Below, piece after piece: positions 53,505 to 62,400 of a stretch of 64,000 nt of DNA; the stretch's first letter is position 1; every line of letters begins with the position of its first letter. The notes under the pieces are model-generated. The model did no database searches and was not told the origin of the DNA. It saw nothing but the letters and a program-made list of their open reading frames with translations. Position numbers and translations under genes: made by a program. Source of the DNA: Rhizobium mesoamericanum STM3625 (GTDB lineage: Bacteria; Pseudomonadota; Alphaproteobacteria; Rhizobiales; Rhizobiaceae); NCBI RefSeq assembly GCF_000312665.1, contig NZ_HF536772.1, positions 1,825,875 to 1,889,874 on the forward strand, given 5' to 3'.

Positions 53505-53933
53505 GTCGCGCCGTAGTCTCCCCATGTCGCGGTCCGGCAGCGCGTCTTCAATGCTGGCGTGTGTCTGTTCCCAGATCGGCAATGCAGCCGCAAGCACCGC
53601 CTTGCCCTCCGGCGTCAGACTTAACAGGCGTCGGCGCTTGTCTTTCTCGTTTGGCGTTACATTTACCCAACCACGGCGCTGCAATGGCTTGAGCGCTGCC
53701 GTTAATGTCGTCTGATCCATTGCGAGCAGGGTCGCGACCGGTCCCATCGGCGGCGGCTCCGGCCGGTTCAGCGACATCATCAGCGAGAACTGACCGTTGG
53801 TCAGTCCGACGGGGCGAAGGGCATCGTCGAAAAGCCGCGCCAGTGCGCGCGCTGCCCGCTGCACATGCAGGCAAAGGCACGTATCGCGCACCAGAAGCGT
53901 CGTCGGAAAAGGAATCTCTACGGCGTTTGACAT
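53487..53933 (-). CDS. MarR-family transcriptional regulator
   Basis: A 148-residue winged-helix regulator (LFDDALRPVGLTNGQFSLMMSLNRPEPPP, LLAMDQTTLTAALKPLQRRGW, then VTPNEKDKRRRLLSLTPEGK). There is one Cys pair in DTCLCLHVQRAARALAR near the N-terminus, so thiol sensing is possible. It is divergent from the DUF899-DUF1579-VOC operon, and an almost perfect 20-base palindrome lies just upstream of its start. It most likely represses itself and that operon. Confidence 0.9.
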   Translation of the reverse strand: MSNAVEIPFPTTLLVRDTCLCLHVQRAARALARLFDDALRPVGLTNGQFSLMMSLNRPEPPPMGPVATLLAMDQTTLTAALKPLQRRGWVNVTPNEKDKRRRLLSLTPEGKAVLAAALPIWEQTHASIEDALPDRDMGRLRRDLQALS

Positions 53934-53940
53934 GCTCCAC

Positions 53941-53960
53941 TTATATTGATATCAATGTAA
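53941..53960. promoter_or_regulatory. MarR operator palindrome
   Basis: TTATATTGATATCAATGTAA has a 12-base perfect core (ATTGATATCAAT) and matches its own complement at 18 of 20 positions. It is seven bases upstream of the MarR start and about 60 upstream of the DUF899 start. Confidence 0.82.
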
Positions 53961-54022
53961 TTAATCAAGGAAAAGCAACATGGATCCCAACGTCTCGATC
54001 GCGCCGGAGGAGGGTGCACGTG

Positions 54023-54751
54023 ATGCAGAACCAAGTCGTTTCCCGTGAAGAATGGCTGGAAGCCCGTCGCGCGCTGCTTCTCAAAGAGAAGGAAGCAACG
54101 CATCTGCGAGACAAGATAAATGCCGAGCGCCTGGCCCTACCATGGGTCAAGATCGAACAAAACTACGTCTTCGATACGCCGCAGGGGAAGAAAAGCCTTG
54201 CCGAACTCTTCGATGGCCGCAGCCAGCTTCTCATCTATCACTTCATGCTCGGCCCTGATTGGGAGGCGGGTTGCCCCGGCTGCTCGTTCGTGTCCGATCA
54301 TGTCGATGGAACGCTGCCGCATCTCAACAATCACGATGTCACCTGGGTCGCCGTTTCGCGCGCGCCGCTCGCCAAGATCGAGGCCTACAAGAAGCGCATG
54401 GGCTGGAAATTCCCGTGGGTCTCGTCCTTCGATAACAGATTCAATTTCGATTACCACGTTTCCTTCAGCCCGGAAGATCTGGCGAAAGACAAGGTCTTCT
54501 ACAATTTCGCGGCCATCGAGCCCGCCAACGCCAATGATGAACTTCCCGGTCTCAGCGCCTTCTATAAGAATGGCGACGGCGAGATCTTCCACACCTATTC
54601 GACTTACGCCCGCGGCCTCGAAGAGGCGGTCGGCACCTTGATGATCCTTGATCGCGCTCCGAAAGGCCGCAACGAAAACAGCACGATGGACTTCGTCAAG
54701 CGTCATGACGAATACGAGCCCACCAAGATTACGCCATCCGGCTGTCACTGA
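54023..54751 (+). CDS. DUF899 thioredoxin-like protein
   Basis: A 242-residue protein of DUF899. The start at 54023 follows a GGAGGAGGG site. The N-terminal helix (VSREEWLEARRALLLKEKEATHLRD) leads to WVKIEQNYVFDTP and a thioredoxin-like fold. The CPGCSF motif in GPDWEAGCPGCSFVSDH supplies a Cys-x2-Cys pair, and HFSTY-like C-terminal segments (IFHTYSTYARGLEE) are characteristic. Activity is unproven, perhaps peroxide- or thiol-related. First gene of the MarR-controlled operon. Confidence 0.88.
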   Translation: MQNQVVSREEWLEARRALLLKEKEATHLRDKINAERLALPWVKIEQNYVFDTPQGKKSLAELFDGRSQLLIYHFMLGPDWEAGCPGCSFVSDHVDGTLPHLNNHDVTWVAVSRAPLAKIEAYKKRMGWKFPWVSSFDNRFNFDYHVSFSPEDLAKDKVFYNFAAIEPANANDELPGLSAFYKNGDGEIFHTYSTYARGLEEAVGTLMILDRAPKGRNENSTMDFVKRHDEYEPTKITPSGCH

Positions 54752-54783
54752 GGTCTGCGACCACCATCCGACGGGAGAGGACG

Positions 54784-55251
54784 ATGCAGCTAGCGAAAGT
54801 TCTCAAGGAGCATGAATTCCTCGAAGACCTCGTCGGTGTCTGGAACGTAAGGGCGCCCGAGATGACCGGACAGGAGCCGTGGACGGAAATCGTGCGATCG
54901 CTCCACGGCGTTTGGTTCGTGGCCGACGGCTCCGGTCAGATGCCGGGCAGTGGCGCGGCAACGACGGTCCTCACGCTCGGCTGCAGCGCCGACAAGGGCA
55001 AATACATTGGAACCTGGATCGGGACCATGATGGATTACCTGTGGGTCTACGAGGGTGAGGTGTCCGATGACCGCAAGATACTGAGCCTTTACACGACCGG
55101 TCCCGATTTCGGCGACACAAAGAAGCTCGCCGACTACCGCGAGCAGATTACCTTTCATGATTGCGATCACTGCACGTTCAATTCTGCAACCAGGCAGCCT
55201 GACGGTTCCTGGAAGCAGTTCATGGGGGCGCATTACACCCGCAAGCGGTAG
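54784..55251 (+). CDS. DUF1579 protein
   Basis: A 155-residue protein with the lipocalin-like pattern of DUF1579: EHEFLEDLVGVWNVRAPEM, GVWFVADGSGQMPGSGAATTVLTLGCSADKGKYIGTW and YEGEVSDDRKILSLYTTG. The start is at 54784, after GGGAGAGGACG. The function is unknown. It lies between the DUF899 and VOC genes (32- and 51-base gaps), probably in the same transcript. Confidence 0.85.
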   Translation: MQLAKVLKEHEFLEDLVGVWNVRAPEMTGQEPWTEIVRSLHGVWFVADGSGQMPGSGAATTVLTLGCSADKGKYIGTWIGTMMDYLWVYEGEVSDDRKILSLYTTGPDFGDTKKLADYREQITFHDCDHCTFNSATRQPDGSWKQFMGAHYTRKR

Positions 55252-55302
55252 CTGCCGGCAGAGAATGGCGTGCCGTTCGTCAAACCCAAAATGGAGAACA
55301 CC

Positions 55303-56082
55303 ATGTCCGAAACCCACGGAAAATTCATCTGGTGCGAACTGATGACCCCCGATCCCAAGGCCGCAGCCGAATTCTACGGCAAGGTTGTCGGGTGGACGAC
55401 AAGCGACATGACGATCCAGGACCTGCCGCCCTATACGATTTTCGAAGCCAATGGAGTGGGCGTTGCCGGCCTCATGGATTTCCCAGCCGAATTGGAAGGG
55501 AAGGGGATCCCGCCGAACTGGACCGGCTACGTTGCTGTCGATGACGTCGACCAATCAGCCAAGGATTTTGCCGCCAACGGCGGCTCGATCCGGCGGCCGC
55601 CGCAGGATATTCCGACAGTCGGGCGCTTTGCGGTCGTCGCCGATCCGCACGGCGCCGTGATCTGTATCATGACGCCGCTGCCGAGGGACAATCCAGCGCC
55701 TCCTGCGCCAATGGGCACACCAGGGCATATCGGTTGGCACGAACTCTACGCGGGCAACGGGGCTGAGGCCTTCGCATTTTATTCGAAGCTTTTCGGCTGG
55801 ACGAAGGATCACGACTTCGACATGGGCGAGATGGGCGCCTACACGATCTTCGCCGAGCATGGCACCCCCGTTGGCGGTATCATGACGAAGCCGGCCAGCA
55901 TGTCGATGGCCGCATGGGGCTATTACTTTAATGTGCCGGCCATCGATGCGGCCATCGAACGCGTCAAGGCCGGCGGCGGCACGGTTTTGAACGGCCCGAT
56001 GGAAGTGCCCGGCGGCAGCTGGATCATCCAGGCGACGGATCCGCAGGGTGCATTCTTCTGCCTCGTGGCGCCCAATCGATAG
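55303..56082 (+). CDS. Tandem VOC (glyoxalase-like) domain protein
   Basis: A 259-residue protein with two VOC domains (residues ~5-125 and ~145-255). Each begins with a similar sheet (GKFIWCELMTPDPKAAAEFY; IGWHELYAGNGAEAFAFY) and ends in metal-ligand-type loops (VADPHGAVICIM; ATDPQGAFFCLV). The start 55303 follows GGAGA. Members include ring-cleaving and thiol-transferase enzymes; the substrate is unknown. A strong terminator follows, closing the operon. Confidence 0.88.
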   Translation: MSETHGKFIWCELMTPDPKAAAEFYGKVVGWTTSDMTIQDLPPYTIFEANGVGVAGLMDFPAELEGKGIPPNWTGYVAVDDVDQSAKDFAANGGSIRRPPQDIPTVGRFAVVADPHGAVICIMTPLPRDNPAPPAPMGTPGHIGWHELYAGNGAEAFAFYSKLFGWTKDHDFDMGEMGAYTIFAEHGTPVGGIMTKPASMSMAAWGYYFNVPAIDAAIERVKAGGGTVLNGPMEVPGGSWIIQATDPQGAFFCLVAPNR

Positions 56083-56103
56083 GCGCGGCTGACAATGACG
56101 AAG

Positions 56104-56146
56104 GCAGCGCAAGACGACTGAACGCCGTCTTGCGCTGCGTTCATTT
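56104..56146 (+). terminator. Terminator after the VOC gene
   Basis: A 13-bp perfect stem (GCAGCGCAAGACG at 56104-56116 with its complement at 56126-56138) and a 9-base loop, followed by GTTCATTT. It ends the DUF899-DUF1579-VOC transcript. Confidence 0.85.
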
Positions 56147-56412
56147 GAAGTTTTCAAGCGTGCTGACTGAATGGCGCAGACATCGAATCGGAACCGAAGG
56201 CGCGCTGCCGCCTATGCTGGAGCGTGTTTGTATTTCATTAATTTTATTAGAATTTTAGCGTTTCCGGCGATGAACGAGCCCCTGCTGTTAACTCTTCCTA
56301 AAACATTTTTGGGTGGATGCATAACCGGCTATGTCTGGAGCAGCTGGAAGTATTGATTTTGGCTCTTCTGCGTAATTGATTGGCCCCAGGTTCTCATTGG
56401 GGTTGTTTTGTT
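56147..56412. other. AT-rich upstream region of the giant adhesin gene
   Basis: About 266 bases, noticeably AT-rich around 56225-56260, with no clear sigma-70 promoter. A 61-codon plus-strand frame at 56171-56356 encodes a hydrophobic peptide (LYFINFIRILAFPAMNEPLL) but has no ribosome-binding site, so I do not call it a gene. The region should hold the adhesin promoter. Confidence 0.4.
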
Positions 56413-59400
56413 ATGTCTATCGAAGATCCGCGCATTTCCGCTATTTCAAGCGAAAACGTCTCGCACGACTTCCGCCAGGACATTCATGAAGACGCAAGTA
56501 TTGAGGCTTCCGCACAGCAGGGCGTAGAGGTCGCACAAGTCGAGAATAGCCAGCAGCCCGAGAAGACCGACCGTCTGCCGGAGGCTCCGCAGACGGTGGC
56601 CGCCAACGCCCATCCGGCGGAAATCGTCCCGGATCAGCACAACGTCGCCCATCTGCCGGCTGACGTGTCGATCGACGACATCCGCGTCGAGGGCAACAAC
56701 CTCGTGCTCGTCCAGGCCGATGGCACGGAGATTGTCATCGTCAACGGCGCTCTGCACGTGCCGACCTTCCTGCTCGGCGAAGTCGAGCTGCCGCAGCAGG
56801 CCGTGATCGCCGCCCTCGAGCAGAGCAACATCAACGTCGCGGCTGGTCCTGACGGCTCCTACTCGGCGAGCAGCGGGTCGCCGAGCTCCGGCGGCAACTT
56901 CGACACGATCCAGCAGCCTCCCCATCTGCCGCCGCTGATAGCGGACCTCCTGCAGAACACGGACCAGCCGGATGGTCAGCCCGGCCGCCTCTTCGGCGGA
57001 GTCGGCAGGCACGGCCAAGATGCGACCCCACCGACATCGCTAGCGGTCCCGGACGGTTCGCCGACAGTCAGCCTGCACGTCATCAACCTCGGCAACCTTG
57101 CCGCGACGCTCGTACTCGATGAATCGGCAGGCATCCAGACCAGCCCGGACAACGATACGGCGCTCTCCGATATTGCGGACCTGTTCAAAGGTGTTAGCAA
57201 CCAAGGCTTCGATGGGCATATGAACGGGGCGCAATACGCGACCGCCGGCCTCCTGCAGGCCGATATCCAGTTCGGCATCAATGGTCCTGCCGCCACGAAT
57301 GCAGTCCAGTGGTCGCTCGAACTCGGCTCCGGCAACGATCACGATTCCGGCCTCAAGACCACGGGCGGCCACGAAATATACTTCTTCGAGGAAAATGGCC
57401 TAATCGTCGGTCGTTATGACGCCGAGAACGGCGAGGTCACCAGTGCCGATCCCGCCGCATTCGCCCTTGCAATCGATCCAGTCACTGGCCAGCTGTCGAT
57501 GGTCCAGTATGTCTCGATCTACAACACCGATAGCAACTCGCAAGACGAGATCGACTTCATCAAGTCCGGCCAGGTCCTCGCCAAGGTCACGGTCAGCGAT
57601 TTCGACGGCGACAAAGTCGACGCAACCGTTGATATCGGCGACAAGATTGGCTTCAGCGACGATGGCCCAATTCTGATCTCGGTCCCGGCACCGGCCGGCG
57701 ACTATTCGGGCTCATTCTTCTTCGATGGCTTCACCTCCAACGGCAATGCCTGGAACGAGAACAGCGGCGTCAACAACACCGGTGTCTCGGGCAACTGGCA
57801 TATCGCCTGGGCGGACGGTTCCGAGGGTACCCCGCAGCTTGAGCGCGTCGGCGACGGCTATCTCGGCATGCATTCCTCGACGAACGGATACATGATCGAC
57901 CTCGACGCATCGCCGGGCGATGTAGCGGTCTCGCAGGTGCTCAAACTGGCAGAGGGCGAAAGCTACACCCTCACATTCGAGGCCGGCGCGGCACAGGCGG
58001 GCAGCAAGCACCTGGTCGTCACCTTCGGCGGCGTCGTTGTGCTCGAAATCGACCCGCCCGGACAGATGACGACTTATAGCATCTCCATTGTCGGCGGCGC
58101 CGGCAATGCATCGAACACGCTGGAATTCAAGGAAACCGGGCACGCCGACTACTACGGCACGTTCCTCGCCAATGTGTCGGTGACCGGCAACAGTGCCATC
58201 CTTGACGACGAGGACGTCGGCAAAGCTGGCAACCAGGGCGGCACTGGTGACGACGGTCACGGGGCCACCGCGTTCGGCACGATCGATTTCGACGCGGGCT
58301 CGGATGGGCTCGGCCATATTCAGGTCACCGGCCTTGAATCCGTCGCCGGCCTCGGCAACGCTGCGCTCTCGGTCATGTACATTGACGACACCGGCAAGGG
58401 TACAGCAGAGGCACTCGGCGAAGGGGTCTGGACGCCGAACGGACAGGGCGGCTCCATGAGTTGGAGCAGCCTGCACGTCCAAAACGCGATCGTCGTCACG
58501 GTCAATGCCGACGGCACCTACTCGGTTACGCTCAACGCCGCCCTCGCTCACCCCGCAACGGGCACCGAGGACAATCTCGTCCTGAACTTCGGTTTCGACA
58601 TCTATGACGGCGACGGCGACCACGTGTCCGGCACGATCAGCGTCAATGTCGATGACGACAGCCCGAGCATCAACCAGCAGGCACTTCAGAGCGCCACGGT
58701 CGCTGAAGACGACATCAAGACGTCGCTTTCGCAGGGTACGAGCCCGAATGACGGCAATGCGGACGGCTCCTATACCGGCAATGCCTCTAACAGTCTGCCG
58801 GGCCCCGCGACTGTCAGCGGCTCGATCGCGAACGTCGTGAACTTCGGAAGCGACGGCAAGGGCGGTTTTTCCTTCACCGGCGACGTAAGCAGCCTCGGTG
58901 CGCTGTCCTCGCATGGCGACGCGCTGAGCTACACCGTCGCGAACGGCGTCCTCACCGCAACGGCGGGCGAGGGTGAGGGGGCCCGCGTCGTCTTCACGCT
59001 GACCCTGTCGAATGACGGCGACTACACCTTCAAGCTCTTCGATCAGCTCGACCATGGCACCGACGCCACCAATGGGAGCGTGTCCATCGACTTCGGCGGC
59101 CTGATTCAGGCGACCGATGGCGATGGCGACAGCATTCCGCTGACCGGCGGCCTGAAAATCGCTATCACCGACGACGCGCCGACTACGGCCGGTCGCGCCC
59201 ATGTCTCGGGTACGGTCGAGGAAGAGCAGCTCAACGGCAATGAGGATACCAGTGGCGGCTCGGGCTCGGCCACGGATGACGACATCAGCCACCACGGCCA
59301 TTTCCAAGACAATACCACCGCGGTCGTCAGCGGCAGCGGCGCGAATTCGCTCGCCACCCTGGTCAACACCGGCGCCGACGAAGGCGGGCATTTCTCGTTC

Positions 59401-62400
59401 AGCTCGGAGCTGGTCGGCAACGCCATCGAGACCGACGGCGGCGCGAGCGTGAAGTCGGGCGGCAGCCTCGTTTCGGTAACCTCGGTCGCGGAAGGCGTCG
59501 ACTCCAACGGCCACTATCAGACCATCACGGCCGGGACCACTGGCGAAGCCGCGCATGACGTCTTCACTCTCACCGTCTATGACAACGGCAGCTGGAAATT
59601 CGAACTCAAGGACAATCTCGACCACAGCTACGGCAACAATGGCGAGGGCGTGCTGAAGCTCGACCTGTCAAGCCTGGTCCAGTACACCGATTTCGACAAC
59701 GACAGCGTAACGTTGGACGCCAAAAGCTTCCTCGTCAGCGTCATCGACGACGTGCCGGTGGCGGCGATCTCTGCCTCCGCTTCGAAGGCACCGACCCTTG
59801 AGACGCAGGATCACGACACGATCGGGAGCGGGGTCGGCGGTACCGACACGGCGAGCGCCGATTTCTCCGGGGCGTTCAAGATCACCTCTTCCTATGGCGC
59901 GGACGGCGCCGGTACCACAAACACCACCTATGCGCTCAGCCTCAGCGGCAATTCGCATCACGATGACCATGACGATTGGGAGCGCGGCGGCTTCGGCGAC
60001 CGCGTCGACTCCGGGCTCGAAAGCAACGACCATGCGATCTATCTCTACGAGATCAACGGTGTAATTGTTGGCTCGACCGCCTCCTCGTCCCACAGCGTCG
60101 GGCTAAGCAACACCATCTTCACGATCTCCGTGGACGGCACTGGCAAGGTCACGCTGACCCAGTACGACGCCATCGATCATGTCGGCAACGGCAATGGCTC
60201 GGTCATCTCGCTCGACGAGGGCCTCGTCAAGCTGACGGCGACCGTGACGATCACCGACCATGATGGCGACAAGGCGACCGATAGCGCTTCGATCGATCTC
60301 GGCTGCAATATCAAATTCGACGACGACACGCCGTCGATCACGCTGACGGCGGGCAGCGACGCCGCGCTCACCCTGACCACGCAGGACGCCGACACCATCG
60401 ACACGAAGTACAGCGCCAAGTCCGATACGGCCAGCCAGAACTTCGCCGGCGCATTCACGGTCGGCTCCAGCAGCTATGGCGCGGACGGCGCCGGCAACAT
60501 CATTAAAACCTATGCGCTTTCAGTGACCGGTCACCTGGACAGCCACAACCGGGTTGACTCCCTGCTCGAGAGCCACGGGCAGACAATCTATCTCTACAAG
60601 ATCGGCAATACGGTCTACGGTTCGACCTCGACCTCATCGAACTCCTCCGACGTCCTGCAGAAGGCCGTGTTCAAGATCGAGGTGGACAATGCGAGCACAG
60701 ACGCGGGCACGGTCAAGCTGACGCAGTACAGCGCCATCGATCACGGCGGCGACGGCACGGTGGTCTCGCTCGCCGACAATCTCGTTAAGCTGACTGCGAC
60801 GGCGACGATCACCGATGGTGACGGAGACCAGAAGAGCAGCAACGCTACGATCGATCTGGGCGGCAATATCAGGTTCGAAGACGATGGTCCGAGCATTGAT
60901 GTGACGGTTAAGAATCAAGACGTCACCGTGGCAACGCAGGATAGCGGCACAATCGGCAGCAGTTCCGATACGGCGACAGCCAACTTCGATCTGGCATTCT
61001 CGTTCAACGCGTCCTTTGGCGCCGATGGCGCGGCAACGGCAAATCCGGTTATCAAGAGCTATTCGCTCGATCTAACGGGCAACGCGCAGGATGGCCTTGT
61101 GGCTTCCGGCCTCGCCAGCCATGGTCATCAGGTCTATCTGTATGAGGTCCACGGCCAGATCGTCGGCTCGACGGCGTCGAATTCCCACAACATCAGCGCC
61201 GCGAACACGATCTTCGCGATGTCGGTGAACAGCGCCACCGGCGAAGTGACGCTGACGCAATACGGCGCGATCGATCATGGCGGCAATGGCTCGAGCATTT
61301 CGCTCGCCAGCAATCTCGTCTCCCTGACGGAAACGGTGACGATCACCGACTATGACGGTGACAAGGCGACCGACAGCGCCAAGATCGATCTCAGCGGCCA
61401 CATCACCTTCACCGACGCTACCCCAACTGCCAACGCGACTGTGGCTGCTTCGCTCGACGATGAAGGCCAGCCGAACGGCATCGATGCCGGCGCTGGCGAT
61501 CTGACCGGCGCCAATTCCAAGTCGTACTCCGGCACGCTGGCATTCACCGCCGGTGCGGATGGCTCGAAGTCGATCGAGATCACCGGTCTGACGGTCCAGA
61601 ACAGCGCCCATCAGGGCAACGGCGATCTCCAGGTCCTCTATGTGGATGGCAACGGCGTGGCTCATGCCGAGACGGTAACCTTCACCTGGAATTCGGCGAC
61701 GAACGAGTATGTTGGCACCAGTGACCATTTCGGCGGCGCCGATGGCGGCGCGGCGGCGGTTATCGTCACCGTCAGCCAAACCGGCGAATACAACATCGCC
61801 ATCAACGCGCCGCTTGCCCACCCGTTCACCACCGAGCAGAACACGGCGGTCGCCGGAAGCGAATACGAAGACGATCTGACGCTGAACTTCACCTATCAGG
61901 TGACGGACGGCGACGGCGACAAGGCCAGCAACACGCTGAGCGTGACCGTCGATGACGACAGCCCGACGATGGGCGGCGTCAGTACGATTGCGGTGATCGG
62001 AACCGGCGCGCAGGTCTCGGTGACCGGCACGCTCGACTTCCACGCGGGCGCCGATGGCGCAGGCCATGCCAACCTTGCCGGCAACGTTGCGCCTGAGAAC
62101 CTCGTCTCGGACGGCGAGACGGTGCATTATTGGGTAAGTGCCGATGGCGCGACGCTGATCGCCTATACCGGCGCCAATGTTGACACCGGCACCAAGGTCT
62201 TCCAGCTCCAGATCGCCGACGACCGGAAGGGCTATACCTTCACGGAATATGCGACCTTCGGCCTGCAGACGACGACGACCAACACGACGACCGAGACCTT
62301 CACCAAGGCAGATGGTGAGTTGGATCATGCCAATTCGCCGGCGGCTTCGGTGAACATCACGACCGACAATGGTGCCACGATCGTGGCAGTGGTGAGCGGC

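Noticed and set aside
56171..56356. 61-codon hydrophobic ORF before the adhesin
   Set aside because: No ribosome-binding site and an unusual AT-rich composition; kept only as part of the upstream region.
57712..59625. 637-codon minus-strand frame
   Set aside because: Lies antisense to the adhesin. The deduced protein is an Arg/Val/Ala/Gly string without domains, and the plus frame has motif-rich repeats.
59755..61415. CRISPR array or tandem satellite
   Set aside because: The repeats are ~550 bases, in frame and protein-coding, with no short spacer pattern. No CRISPR array was seen anywhere in the window.
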